Source of the DNA: Chryseobacterium contaminans
Lineage (GTDB): Bacteria > Bacteroidota > Bacteroidia > Flavobacteriales > Weeksellaceae
Assembly (NCBI RefSeq): GCF_001684955.1
Contig: NZ_MAYF01000334.1
Coordinates: forward strand, 21,242-85,241
DNA length: 64,000 nt
Reading direction: 5' to 3'
The position numbers were made by a program, and so were the translations under genes. Each line of letters opens with the position of its first letter. Position 1 is the stretch's first letter. The notes below the pieces were generated by a model. That model saw only the letters and a list, made by a program, of their open reading frames with translations. It was not told the origin of the DNA and did no database searches. Below are positions 49,230 to 58,532 of this stretch, in pieces.

Positions 49230-51563
49230 TTAAATCTTTGTTAGTTTGGCATATTTCAGAATCAGGTTTTTCTCTCCTTCATGCATGAATACCACTTTTG
49301 CTTTGATATTCTGAGGATCTGTTCCGTCTAAGAAAGTAACCTCTCCTATTCCAAAACGGTCGTGCCTCACCTTATCTCCCACTTCAATATCCTGAGATGA
49401 TGCTCCGCTTGGATTAATAATTTTCGCAGTGCTTACCGGTTTCAGCTTTCTTACCTCCGGAGCCGGTTTAGCATTATCTTCTCCTCTGTTAAGTGTCTTT
49501 TTCTCTACTTTTTTGAAAGACCTTACCTCAGACGGATGTTCATCAAAAATATTGGATTTCACCCCTGAATTATTGATAAACCTTTTCTCCATTGCCGGAT
49601 TAAGGAATTCTATATATTCATCATCAATCTCACTCAGGAACCTTGATGGTTCTGCATCGGTAATTTTTCCCCATTGGAAACGGGAAACTGCATAAGAGAA
49701 AAATGCCTGCTTTTCAGCTCTGGTTAATGCTACATAAAATAATCTTCTCTCTTCTTCAAGATCTTCTCTGGTTGCCGAGCTCATGAAACTAGGAAAAAGA
49801 TTTTCTTCAAGACCTACCAGGTGAACTACCGGGAATTCAAGACCTTTAGAAAGGTGAATCGTCATTAAGGAAACCATATCATCTTCCAGATCTTTATCCT
49901 GAGTATCTGCCGAAAGAGCAATATTTTCAAGGAAGTTGGAAAGACTGGGATCTCCGTCTTCCAGCTGCATTTGCTCTTCAATGAATCCTTGCATGGAGTT
50001 CATCAATTCCTGAACGTTTTCCACTCTGGAAATTCCTTCAGGGGTCTGATCATCTTTTAAAAACTTAATCAATCCACTTCGTTTAGCTACTTCCATAGCA
50101 ACGCTGTAAGCTGTTTCGGTCTTCAACAACACCTGGAATGCTTTAATCATGGACCAGAAGTCATTCAGTTTATTTAAAACACCATTATTCAATCCTAACT
50201 GAGGAGCATAAATAGGTAAATTATCAAGAACTTTTGCTACAGGAAGATTCTGAGCGTCTGCAAAAACGATCAGTTTATTCTGTGTAGTATCTCCAATACC
50301 TCTGGCTGGATAGTTGATGATTCGCATCAATGCCTCCGAGTCATTTTCATTGATTAAAAGACGCAGATAACCTATTAAATCTTTAACTTCCTTTCTTTGG
50401 TAGAATGAAAGCCCTCCATACACTTTGTACGGAATATTTTTACGTCTCAAAGCATCTTCAAATGCTCTGGTCTGAGAGTTGGTTCTGTATAAAATAGCGA
50501 AATCGCTGTACTTTCTCTGATCACGGTTGCGAAGTTCCCAGATATTTCCGGCTACGAAGTTGGCTTCATCAGCGTCAGAAAGGGAACGGTAAATTTTAAT
50601 TTTATCTCCTTCTTCGTTATCACTGAAAACATTTTTCTTAAACTGCTGTAAGTTTTTAGCAATGACAACATTGGCTGCGTTTACGATATTTTGTGTAGAA
50701 CGGTAATTTTGTTCCAATGATACGGTAATAGCATCCGGGTAGTCTTTTTTAAAGTTCAGGATGTTATAGATATTCGCGCCACGGAAAGAGTAAATAGACT
50801 GGGCGTCATCTCCTACCACACAGATGTTTTCAAATTTGGAAGCCAATGCTTTTACAATAAGATACTGAGAGTGGTTGGTATCCTGGTACTCATCTACCAT
50901 GATATATCTGAACCTGTCCTGGTATTTCGCCAATACTTCCGGGAAACGCGTCAGCAATTCATTGGTTTTTAACAATAAATCATCAAAATCCATTGATCCG
51001 TTTTTGAAGCATTGTTCAACATATCTCTGATAGATCTGCCCGATAAATTTCATGTTTGCTTTTTCATCAGCCTCCATCAGTTCAGGATTGTTGAAATAGG
51101 CTTTAACGGTAATCAGGTTGTTTTTGTAGGTTGAAATTCTTGCCTGAACTTTTTTAGGTTTATAAAGATCAGCATCAATATTCATATCCTTCAATACTTT
51201 TTTGATCACATTCAGAGCATCCTGCTGGTCATAAATGGTAAAATTGGAAGGATAGCCCAGGTAATGAGCTTCAATTCTTAAAATTCTTGCAAAAACCGAG
51301 TGAAACGTCCCCATCCAAAGGCTTCTTGCGTTGCTGTCTCCCACTACCTTTGCGATACGTTCTTTCATCTCGCGGGCCGCTTTATTGGTAAAGGTAAGGG
51401 CAAGGATATTGAAAGGGTCTATTCCGTTATGGATAAGGTGGGCAATACGCATCGTAAGCACACGTGTTTTTCCGGAACCTGCTCCTGCAAGCACCATCAG
51501 AGGGCCTTGTAAAGAGGTAACGGCTTCATATTGTGATTCATTGAGTCCTTTCAGATAATCCAT
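49230..51563 (-). CDS. UvrD/PcrA-type ATP-dependent DNA helicase
   Basis: 777 residues, superfamily 1A. Motifs in order: Q-motif LNESQYEAV, Walker A AGAGSGKTRVLTMRIA, TFTNKAAREMKER, motif II IMVDEYQDTN, motif III GDDAQSIYSFRGA, motif IV LEQNYRST, motif V MTIHLSKGLEFPVVHLVG, motif VI RRLFYVALTRAE. The C-terminal Tudor-like region (VGDKVRHDRFGIGEVTFLDG) is the RNA-polymerase-contacting domain of UvrD/PcrA. Acts in nucleotide-excision and mismatch repair. Monocistronic. Confidence 0.93.
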   Translation of the reverse strand: MDYLKGLNESQYEAVTSLQGPLMVLAGAGSGKTRVLTMRIAHLIHNGIDPFNILALTFTNKAAREMKERIAKVVGDSNARSLWMGTFHSVFARILRIEAHYLGYPSNFTIYDQQDALNVIKKVLKDMNIDADLYKPKKVQARISTYKNNLITVKAYFNNPELMEADEKANMKFIGQIYQRYVEQCFKNGSMDFDDLLLKTNELLTRFPEVLAKYQDRFRYIMVDEYQDTNHSQYLIVKALASKFENICVVGDDAQSIYSFRGANIYNILNFKKDYPDAITVSLEQNYRSTQNIVNAANVVIAKNLQQFKKNVFSDNEEGDKIKIYRSLSDADEANFVAGNIWELRNRDQRKYSDFAILYRTNSQTRAFEDALRRKNIPYKVYGGLSFYQRKEVKDLIGYLRLLINENDSEALMRIINYPARGIGDTTQNKLIVFADAQNLPVAKVLDNLPIYAPQLGLNNGVLNKLNDFWSMIKAFQVLLKTETAYSVAMEVAKRSGLIKFLKDDQTPEGISRVENVQELMNSMQGFIEEQMQLEDGDPSLSNFLENIALSADTQDKDLEDDMVSLMTIHLSKGLEFPVVHLVGLEENLFPSFMSSATREDLEEERRLFYVALTRAEKQAFFSYAVSRFQWGKITDAEPSRFLSEIDDEYIEFLNPAMEKRFINNSGVKSNIFDEHPSEVRSFKKVEKKTLNRGEDNAKPAPEVRKLKPVSTAKIINPSGASSQDIEVGDKVRHDRFGIGEVTFLDGTDPQNIKAKVVFMHEGEKNLILKYAKLTKI

Positions 51564-51585
51564 ACTGCAAAAAATTTTGGGAACA

Positions 51586-51616
51586 CAAAATTAAGATATT
51601 CGGAGGAGAATTCAAA
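51586..51616 (-). promoter_or_regulatory. Promoter of uvrD
   Basis: Minus-strand TTTG (51613-51616), 19-base spacer, TAATTTTG (51586-51593). Confidence 0.6.
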
Positions 51617-51623
51617 TTATGAA

Positions 51624-51806
51624 ATGTGAATAGTGAATGGTTGCTGTCTGTAACAGCAGAGAAGTAGGTAGAAAGAAACATGGATCTTATTCTCAATATA
51701 TTTCAAACGTGAAGGTGTCAATTTTGCTTCGCAAGTAAATGGTGAAAGGTTATGGCTCATAAAATTGACAAGCGAAGCGGATTGACTATTGACCATTCAC
51801 TATTGT
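51624..51806. repeat. Dispersed intergenic inverted repeat, copy D; fills the uvrD-M16 gap
   Basis: GTGAATAGTGAATGG at 51625, then GTCAATTTTGCTTCGCAAGT and AAAATTGACAAGCGAAGCGG arms near 51717-51780, and GACTATTGACCATTCACTAT at the end. It is a larger, nested version of the family. Besides the uvrD promoter nothing else is seen in the 325-base gap. Confidence 0.75.
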
Positions 51807-51888
51807 CTTGTTATCCTCAACTTTCACCCCGTATTTCTGTAACATTTAGTTCATTTTTCCTACTAATTGATAAACAATTTCTAACTTT

Positions 51889-53202
51889 ATGAAAAAGCGA
51901 TTTCTTTCGGCTGCTGCCGTAGCTTTCTTCGGGCTCATGCTGAATGCACAGCAAATTAAATTCGAAGAATATGATCTTCCCAATGGTCTTCACGTAATTC
52001 TTCATCAGGATAATTCTGCTCCGGTAGTCACTACAGGGGTGATGTATCATGTAGGTGCAAAGGATGAAGTAAAAGGAAGAACAGGTTTTGCTCATTTCTT
52101 TGAACATCTTTTATTTGAAGGAACTCCTAATATCAAAAGAGGTGATTGGTTCAAAATTGTTTCTTCAAACGGAGGACAGAACAATGCCAATACTACTAAC
52201 GACAGAACCTACTACTATGAAACTTTCCCTTCCAATAATGAACAACTTGGACTTTGGATGGAAGCTGAAAGAATGCGTCATGCCGTTATCAATCAGGTTG
52301 GAGTAGATACCCAGAGAGAAGTTGTAAAGGAAGAAAAAAGATTAAGAATGGACAACCAGCCTTATGGAAATCTTTTCTCAACAATTCAGAAGAACTTGTT
52401 TACTAACCACCCGTACAACTGGCCAACCATTGGATCTATGGAAGATCTTAACGCGGCTAAGCTTGAAGAGTTCCAGGCATTTTATAAAAAATTCTATGTA
52501 CCGAACAATGCTACTTTAGTGGTTGCAGGAGATATTAAACCTGAGCAGACCAAAAAATGGATTGAAGAATATTACGGAGGTATTCCAAAGGGAAGCGTGT
52601 ATCCAAAAGATTTCCCTAAAGATGCTCCTATCACTCAGGAAAAAGAAGTAACGGCAACAGATCCGAATATTCAGCTTCCGGCTTATGTTTTCGCTTACAG
52701 AACTCCTGCGAATAAAGAAAAAGATGCTTATGTTTTAGACATGCTTTCTTCTTATTTAAGCAATGGAAAATCTTCTGTTTTATACAAAAAACTGGTTGAT
52801 CAGGACAAGAAAGCCCTTCAGGTAGCGGCTTTCAATCAGGGACTTGAAGACTACAGTATTTTTGCATTCTTTGCGATCCCAATGGGACAGACTTCTAAGC
52901 AGGCTTTACAGGCTGATATTGATGCAGAGATCAAGAAACTTCAGACCACTTTAATTTCTGATGAAGATTATCAAAAAATCCAGAACCAGTTTGAAAACCA
53001 GTTCGTCAATCAGAACTCAAGCATTCAGGGAATTGCAGCTTCTTTAGCCACTAATCATGTATTGATGGGAAATACTAATCTTATCAATAAGGAAATTGAT
53101 ATTTACAGATCTATCACCAAGCAGGATATTCAAAATGCAGCTAAAAAGTACCTGAATTCCAACCAAAGAATCATCATCAACTACGTTCCTGAGAAAAAAT
53201 AA
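51889..53202 (+). CDS. M16 family zinc peptidase, catalytic subunit
   Basis: 437 residues; signal peptide ending LNAQ (residue 21). The inverted zinc motif HXXEH is H69-F-F-E72-H73 in GFAHFFEHLLFEGT, with the further Glu ligand in REVVKEEKR downstream. The length is that of one pitrilysin-type half (two M16 domains). It acts in the periplasm on peptides. The next gene, eight bases on, encodes an M16 protein lacking the zinc site: a heterodimer like mitochondrial processing peptidase is expected. Confidence 0.92.
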   Translation: MKKRFLSAAAVAFFGLMLNAQQIKFEEYDLPNGLHVILHQDNSAPVVTTGVMYHVGAKDEVKGRTGFAHFFEHLLFEGTPNIKRGDWFKIVSSNGGQNNANTTNDRTYYYETFPSNNEQLGLWMEAERMRHAVINQVGVDTQREVVKEEKRLRMDNQPYGNLFSTIQKNLFTNHPYNWPTIGSMEDLNAAKLEEFQAFYKKFYVPNNATLVVAGDIKPEQTKKWIEEYYGGIPKGSVYPKDFPKDAPITQEKEVTATDPNIQLPAYVFAYRTPANKEKDAYVLDMLSSYLSNGKSSVLYKKLVDQDKKALQVAAFNQGLEDYSIFAFFAIPMGQTSKQALQADIDAEIKKLQTTLISDEDYQKIQNQFENQFVNQNSSIQGIAASLATNHVLMGNTNLINKEIDIYRSITKQDIQNAAKKYLNSNQRIIINYVPEKK

Positions 53203-53209
53203 TTTACCC

Positions 53210-55240
53210 ATGAAAAAGCAATTCACTTATATAGCAGCGGCATTTTTATTTGCAGGAATGCTTTCTGCCCAAAAAATTGATCTTAATGCAATGCCAAAAC
53301 CGGGACCTACTCCTGCCATCAACATTGCTAAACCAAAAACATTTCAACTGAGTAACGGGTTAACCGTAATGGTGGTTGAAAATAATAAACTTCCAAGGGT
53401 AAATACTACTCTTTCCATGGACAGACCTCCTTACTATGAAGGAAATATCGCAGGGGTAAGCCAATTGATGGCAGAACAGCTTGATAATGGAACAACCAAC
53501 CTAAGCAAGGATGAGTTCAATAAAAAAGTAGACTTTCTTGGAGCCAATATCAACTTCTCATCTAACGGAGCTGCTTCCAACTCTCTTTCAAAATATTTCC
53601 CTGAGGTATTAGGGTTAATGGCAGATGCCATTGTGAATCCAAAATTCTCAGCAGAGGAAATTAAAAACGGAAAAGAAAGAATCATTGAAGGACTAAAAGC
53701 GGATGAAAAAAATGCTTCCTCCATTGCTGAAAGAGTATCTAATGCTCTGATGTACGGGAAAAACACTTCCAGAGGAGAGTTTGAAACCATTGAATCTATC
53801 AATAAAATTCAGCTGGCGGATGTTCAGAATATTTACAATAAATACTACGCTCCGGATAATGCCTATTTAGTAATTGTTGGAGATGTAAAACTTGACCAGA
53901 TCAAGCCTTTAGTAGAGAAAGCTTTTGGAGGCTGGAAAAAATCAAATACTAAGTTTGCTGCTTTAGAGCCTGCTTCCAATGTTGCCAAAACGGAAATCAA
54001 TGTGGTTGATGTGCCGTCTGCTGTACAATCTGTGCTGTCTGTGAGCAATCTTAACAACCTTAAGATGAAAGATCCAAATTACTTCCCTGCTACAATGGCC
54101 AACTATATCCTTGGCGGCGGTGGTGAGGCAAGACTTTTCATGAACCTTAGAGAAAAGAACGGATTTACATATGGTGCTTATTCCAGTATGAATGCCAGCA
54201 AGTACTCACCTGACTTTTCAGCGGAAACCAGTGTAAGAAACGAGGTTACAGATAAGGCCGTGAAAGAAATGATGAATGAACTGAACGCTATTTCTACCGT
54301 AAAGCCGGAAGAACTGGAAAATGCTAAAGCTAAGCTGAAAGGTTCTTTCATTATGTCTCTTGAAAAACCTGAAACGATAGCTAAATTTGCTCTGAACCAA
54401 AAAGTTCAGGATCTTCCAGCAGATTTTTATACTAACTATTTAAAATCTATTGATAAAGTTACAGCTGCTGATATTTCAAATGCAGTAAAAGCAACCATCC
54501 TTCCCAACCAAAGCCGAATCTTCATAGCTGGAAAAGCATCTGATATTTCAGAAGGACTGGAGAAACTGGGTTATCCGGTAAAATATTTTGATAAAGAAGC
54601 CAATCCGGTTGCAAAACCTACGGCACAGAAAGTTGATGCGAATGTAACCATTGGTTCTGTGGCGGATAAATACATTAATGCTATTGGTGGTTTGGCTGCA
54701 GTTCAAAAAGTGACTTCCATTACAGCTGATGCCACTACTAAAGTTCAGGGAATGGATATGGGCATGAAACTGATCCAGGGGAAAGGCGGAAAAATGATGA
54801 TGGAGATGAAAATGATGGGAAATACCCTTCAGAAGATTGTTTTTGACGGTAAAGACGGCTATGCTGAAGTACAGGGAAAAAAAATGCCTTTGAATGACAA
54901 GCAAAAAGCTTCTATGGCTGAACCGGAGCTTTTCCCGGAGCTTACTTTTGCCAAATCCACAGAGTTGAAATTAGCAGGAATCGAAAAATATAACAATGAA
55001 GATTCTTATGTGGTGAAAGGACCTAAACAAACCTATTATTACAGTGTAAAAACCGGTTTAAAAACGGGTGAAATAAAACTAGGAGAAGGAGGTTCTATGC
55101 CTACAAGCTTTGCAGATTATAAAGAGGTATCAGGAGTAAAACTGCCATTCACCATTATCCAGAATATGGGCGGAATGGAAATCAATCTTGCTGTACAGTC
55201 TTATCAGCTTAATCAGGCTAAGGATTCTGACTTTAAATAA
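53210..55240 (+). CDS. M16 family protein, non-catalytic subunit with C-terminal extra domain
   Basis: 676 residues; signal peptide ending LSAQ (residue 21). At the zinc-site position the sequence reads GVSQLMAEQLDNGT: both His and the Glu are replaced (Q85, A88, E89). The second half keeps the R/Y substrate motif, NLREKNGFTYGAYS, as in the partner subunits of two-gene M16 enzymes. Beyond about residue 478 there is an added domain, VADKYINAIGGLAAVQKVTS onward, beta-rich and like LolA or other lipoprotein-binding folds in outline. Co-transcribed with 51889. A terminator follows. Confidence 0.9.
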   Translation: MKKQFTYIAAAFLFAGMLSAQKIDLNAMPKPGPTPAINIAKPKTFQLSNGLTVMVVENNKLPRVNTTLSMDRPPYYEGNIAGVSQLMAEQLDNGTTNLSKDEFNKKVDFLGANINFSSNGAASNSLSKYFPEVLGLMADAIVNPKFSAEEIKNGKERIIEGLKADEKNASSIAERVSNALMYGKNTSRGEFETIESINKIQLADVQNIYNKYYAPDNAYLVIVGDVKLDQIKPLVEKAFGGWKKSNTKFAALEPASNVAKTEINVVDVPSAVQSVLSVSNLNNLKMKDPNYFPATMANYILGGGGEARLFMNLREKNGFTYGAYSSMNASKYSPDFSAETSVRNEVTDKAVKEMMNELNAISTVKPEELENAKAKLKGSFIMSLEKPETIAKFALNQKVQDLPADFYTNYLKSIDKVTAADISNAVKATILPNQSRIFIAGKASDISEGLEKLGYPVKYFDKEANPVAKPTAQKVDANVTIGSVADKYINAIGGLAAVQKVTSITADATTKVQGMDMGMKLIQGKGGKMMMEMKMMGNTLQKIVFDGKDGYAEVQGKKMPLNDKQKASMAEPELFPELTFAKSTELKLAGIEKYNNEDSYVVKGPKQTYYYSVKTGLKTGEIKLGEGGSMPTSFADYKEVSGVKLPFTIIQNMGGMEINLAVQSYQLNQAKDSDFK

Positions 55241-55260
55241 TAAACAAGACAATTTTATAG

Positions 55261-55294
55261 AAAAGACTATCTCAATTTGGGATAGTCTTTTTTT
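55261..55294 (+). terminator. Rho-independent terminator
   Basis: Stem 55261-55271 with 55281-55291, extended by two wobble or GC pairs, then Ts. Ends the M16 operon. The rest of the 306-base gap holds a degraded CTGCG/CGCAGA-type repeat near 55330-55365 and the secG promoter. Confidence 0.82.
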
Positions 55295-55490
55295 GTGTAC
55301 TCACGTTTAGAAAATCTTGAAACTAAAATAATCTGCGTTATCTGTAAAATTTGCGAGAAAATTTAAAACAATTCATTCATCTGTTGTCAACATTCTTAGC
55401 TTTCTATTTGTCTTATCCTGTATTTTAAGCCTAAAATCTTTGTTTGATTTTTATTTTTTTGTGATTCTGCCATATTTACCAACATCTTTT

Positions 55491-55521
55491 TTTGTTGTTC
55501 AGTAAAAAAAGATTAAATTTG
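55491..55521 (+). promoter_or_regulatory. Promoter of secG
   Basis: TTTG (55491-55494), a 19-base spacer and TAAATTTG (55514-55521); the secG start codon is 26 bases downstream. Confidence 0.65.
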
Positions 55522-55546
55522 CCCATTCAAAAAGATATCAGAATTA

Positions 55547-55903
55547 ATGGATACTATATTTACACTATTGATGGTTCTTATTATGATTGCCAGTGTTTTA
55601 TTGGTGATTGTTGTTATGGCTCAAAACCCAAAAGGTGGAGGTCTTTCCAGTACTTTCGGAGGGGCATCTTCTGCACAGTTTGGAGTACAGAGAACCAATG
55701 ATTTCATGGAAAAAGCAACATGGACTCTAGGCGGAACTATCATCGTTCTTATCCTTATAAGCGTTGTTATTACTGGTAAACCGTCACAAGCGGCTCCTGT
55801 TCAGCAGCAACCAGCTAAAAAAGAAGCTCCGGCAAAACAATCTGCTCCGGCTTCTTCTACAACTACTACTCCGGCTCCAACACCAGTGGCACCGGCTAAA
55901 TAA
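55547..55903 (+). CDS. secG: Preprotein translocase subunit SecG
   Basis: 118 residues. Two membrane helices (residues 5-26 and 60-77) flank the cytoplasmic loop with the SecG motif VVMAQNPKGGGLSSTFGGAS. SecG assists SecYE-SecA protein export at the inner membrane. After the second helix there is a 35-residue Pro/Ala/Lys/Thr-rich tail of low complexity, not found in E. coli SecG. Own promoter and terminator. Confidence 0.95.
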   Translation: MDTIFTLLMVLIMIASVLLVIVVMAQNPKGGGLSSTFGGASSAQFGVQRTNDFMEKATWTLGGTIIVLILISVVITGKPSQAAPVQQQPAKKEAPAKQSAPASSTTTTPAPTPVAPAK

Positions 55904-55927
55904 GAAGATTATTTTTCTACATACAAC

Positions 55928-55955
55928 AAAAGCAACTCATCTGAGTTGCTTTTTT
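55928..55955 (+). terminator. Rho-independent terminator after secG
   Basis: AAAAGCAACTC with GAGTTGCTTTT, four-base loop and T run. Confidence 0.88.
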
Positions 55956-56065
55956 ATTGTATTACGTTTTCAATATTTAATTTGAGATCATTTTATTCCT
56001 GGATTATTTATTTTCCTTTTGAGCTTATAAAAGTTAAAAAACAGAAAATAAGTATATCACTCAGG

Positions 56066-56100
56066 AACAACCTCCAGCTTCCCTCTTCCAACTCCCAGCC
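56066..56100. repeat. Pyrimidine-rich interspersed repeat
   Basis: CAACCTCCAGCTTCCCTCTT and CCAACTCCCAGCC, the same repeat type as in 20819-21160. Lies just before the 3' end of the glycosyltransferase gene. Confidence 0.55.
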
Positions 56101-56103
56101 TGT

Positions 56104-56937
56104 TTACTTCAGCTTGATCCTCTCAATCTGATGACGAAGCTTCAATCCTGCTTTTAAGAAAGAATACTGCACCGGCTTTGATTCCTTATAATACTTGTCA
56201 ATAAAGATCTGCATAGCACCATAGAAGCGTTGCAGATACACCTCATTCCTTACCGTGCTTTCCCCTTTGTGATGAAGAAGAGATGCCTTACCATAATAGT
56301 AATTTTTATATCCATTTTTTATTAATGTATAACAAAGGTCAATATCTTCACCATACATAAAGTACGCTTCATCCAATCCTCCTACCTTTTCATACACTTC
56401 TTTTTTCATCAATAAAAAAGCTCCTGTCATCACTTCTACTTCAGCCACAGCATTTTCATCAATATCATTCCTGTAATAAGATTTGGAATTATTTTTCTTA
56501 AAATTGGTGAACAGCTTTTCAAAAGAATTGAACATATCCGGAACTGAACGTTTGCTTTCCGGAAGAAAATTTCCTTCTGCATCATGCATCCGTATTCCAA
56601 GACATCCGAAATCCGATTGATTATCCGAAAAATCTAAAAGATCTTTCATATAAAAACCTTCCAGCTCCGTATCAGGATTCAGAAGGAGTATATATTCTCC
56701 TTTTGCATAGCGTATTGCCTGATTGTTAGCCTTTGAAAAACCACCATTCGTCTCTGAAGGAATAAAATATACTTCAGAGAACTCTGAGATCAGGTCACGC
56801 CATGAATTGTCTGTAGAAGCATTATCTATCACAATTACCTCATATTCCACCTCTTTTACATATTGTTGAATAGATAGAAGGCAATTTCTGAGTAATTGGG
56901 TAACATTGTAATTGACAATAATAACAGACAGCTTCAT
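56104..56937 (-). CDS. Glycosyltransferase family 2 protein
   Basis: I take the start at 56937 (MKLSVIIVNYNVTQLLRNCL), which is the GT-A N-terminus; it lies one base after the recR stop. 277 residues with EVIVIDNASTDNS, ETNGGFSKANNQAIRYAKGE, LLLNPDTEL (DxD-like), and MYGEDIDLCYTLIKNG, the ED/Y acceptor region of rhamnosyl/WcaE-like transferases. No membrane helices. It transfers a sugar to a cell-surface glycan; donor unknown. Co-transcribed with recR. Confidence 0.9.
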   Translation of the reverse strand: MKLSVIIVNYNVTQLLRNCLLSIQQYVKEVEYEVIVIDNASTDNSWRDLISEFSEVYFIPSETNGGFSKANNQAIRYAKGEYILLLNPDTELEGFYMKDLLDFSDNQSDFGCLGIRMHDAEGNFLPESKRSVPDMFNSFEKLFTNFKKNNSKSYYRNDIDENAVAEVEVMTGAFLLMKKEVYEKVGGLDEAYFMYGEDIDLCYTLIKNGYKNYYYGKASLLHHKGESTVRNEVYLQRFYGAMQIFIDKYYKESKPVQYSFLKAGLKLRHQIERIKLK

Positions 56938-56938
56938 A

Positions 56939-57550
56939 TTAATCCTTTTCGTTGTAAGGTAATCTGTTGATAATAGATCTTCCGAGTGAAATTTCATCTG
57001 CATATTCCAGCTCATCTCCTACTGAAATTCCTCTGGCAATGCTTGAAAAATTCACGTTGAAATTTTTAAATTTTTTGTAAATATAATAGGCCGTGGTATC
57101 TCCTTCCATAGTTGCACTCAATGCGAAGATAAATTCCTTTACCTTCCCTTCATTAAGTTTTCTTTCAATACTTGGAATATTCAACTGGCTTGGCCCTACC
57201 CCTTCCATCGGGGAGATTTTCCCTCCTAAAATAAGATACTTCCCTCCATATTTCCCTGTATTTTCAATGGCAATTACATCCCGGACATCTTCAACAATGC
57301 AAATCAGCTCTCCGCTTCTTTTCTCATTGCTGCAGATCTCACAGATGTCAAAATCTGAAAAATTATGACATTCTTTACAGTATTTTATTTCGTTGACAAG
57401 ATTAATCAGGGAATTTCCAAGGCTCACTGCTCTGGAACTAGGTTGCTTTAATAAATGTAATGCCAATCTCAAAGCTGTTTTTCTTCCGATTCCAGGCAAC
57501 CCTGAAATTTCATCAACGGCCTTCGCCAACACTTTACTTGGGTAATCCAT
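56939..57550 (-). CDS. recR: Recombination protein RecR
   Basis: Start at 57550 (MDYPSKVLAKAVDEISGLPG), 203 residues, the usual RecR length. Order: HhH motif LPGIGRKTALRLALHLL, zinc finger CKECHNFSDFDICEIC, Toprim domain CIVEDVRDVIAIENTGKYGG, and LNEGKVKEFIFALSATMEGD. RecR works with RecO/RecF to load RecA at gaps. A TATTTTTG -7 box (57556-57563, minus) ends five bases before the ATG, so the message may be leaderless. Confidence 0.96.
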   Translation of the reverse strand: MDYPSKVLAKAVDEISGLPGIGRKTALRLALHLLKQPSSRAVSLGNSLINLVNEIKYCKECHNFSDFDICEICSNEKRSGELICIVEDVRDVIAIENTGKYGGKYLILGGKISPMEGVGPSQLNIPSIERKLNEGKVKEFIFALSATMEGDTTAYYIYKKFKNFNVNFSSIARGISVGDELEYADEISLGRSIINRLPYNEKD

Positions 57551-57624
57551 AGCTACAAAAATAAGCAATATTTAAAGAAAATAATCTATCCTGAAGAGGA
57601 GTTTTTGAGTTTTAAAATGCCGGA

Positions 57625-57666
57625 AAGTGAATGGGCAATTGCTAATTCACTTTGCTTGTCATTTGG
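57625..57666. repeat. Dispersed intergenic repeat, copy E (partial)
   Basis: GTGAATGGGCAATTGCTAAT then TCACTTTGCTTGTCATTTGG, one arm of the family at 2817. The rest of the gap 57551-57906 is AT-rich; a TATATTTG -7 element lies at 57861-57868 before the next gene. Confidence 0.65.
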
Positions 57667-57906
57667 ATATTTAAAATTTAATATTTAATGTTATTACAGT
57701 CTTATCAATTCACATTTAGAATGTAAAAATTACTCTTGATTTTCTGTAGTTCACATCTATTATCTTTCATCTATTATCTACCTTTCCCTAAATTAATGTC
57801 TCATTATGATATTTTAAGTTTCAATTCAGCCATTATACCGCGTAACTCTAAAAAAACAGTTATATTTGCGGCTCCAATTAAATATGAAAAAAAAATAAAC
57901 TAACAC

Positions 57907-58512
57907 ATGGTACTTAACAACTTAAATTACCCACTGGATTTCAAGTTTAAAATTTCGACACTAGCCAGTGACTTCAACATTACTGACAAAAATGGGAATT
58001 ATGTGGCCTACGTACGTCAGAAAATGTTTAAACTTAAAGAAGACGTTATTGTTTTCAATGATGAAAGTAAATCAAAAGAACTTTTCAGAATCAGAGCCAA
58101 TCAATGGATCGATTTCAATGCTTCTTATTCTTTAAATGATATTGTAGATAACAAAAACTACGGTAGATTAGCCAGAAAAGGAATGCGTTCTATCTGGAAA
58201 GCAAGCTACGATATCCTTGATGCTAAAGATCAGCCTAAATTTAAAGTACAGGAAGACAGTGCATGGGTAAGATTCTGGGACAGCTTTGTAGGGGAACTGC
58301 CTATCATCGGAATGTTTACAGGATATTTCCTGAATCCTTCTTATACTGTGACCGGTATCGACGGAAAAGCATATTTCAAACTTAAAAAAATGCCTTCATT
58401 CTTTGGAAGAAGATTCCAACTAGACCGATTGATTGACATTGATGATGAGGAAGAAAGTTTAGTAATCCTTTCATTATTAATGATGACCCTTCTTGAAAGA
58501 GCAAGAGGCTAA
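57907..58512 (+). CDS. LURP-one-related (Tubby-like fold) family protein
   Basis: 201 residues with the repeated strand pattern of LURP-one/phospholipid scramblase-like proteins: FKISTLASDFNITDKNGNYV then AYVRQKMFKLKEDVIVFNDE, and later YTVTGIDGKAYFKLKKMPS. The C-terminal hydrophobic helix (ESLVILSLLMMTLLERA) fills the barrel in this fold. No signal peptide. Function in bacteria unknown, possibly lipid- or ligand-binding. Followed 20 bases later by a lipoprotein gene. Confidence 0.78.
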   Translation: MVLNNLNYPLDFKFKISTLASDFNITDKNGNYVAYVRQKMFKLKEDVIVFNDESKSKELFRIRANQWIDFNASYSLNDIVDNKNYGRLARKGMRSIWKASYDILDAKDQPKFKVQEDSAWVRFWDSFVGELPIIGMFTGYFLNPSYTVTGIDGKAYFKLKKMPSFFGRRFQLDRLIDIDDEEESLVILSLLMMTLLERARG

Positions 58513-58532
58513 CATTTCAAAACCACAAACAT

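Noticed and set aside
56938..57015. 26-residue extension of the glycosyltransferase into recR
   Set aside because: GT2 proteins start at the MKLSVIIVNYN strand; the extension is recR coding sequence in another frame.
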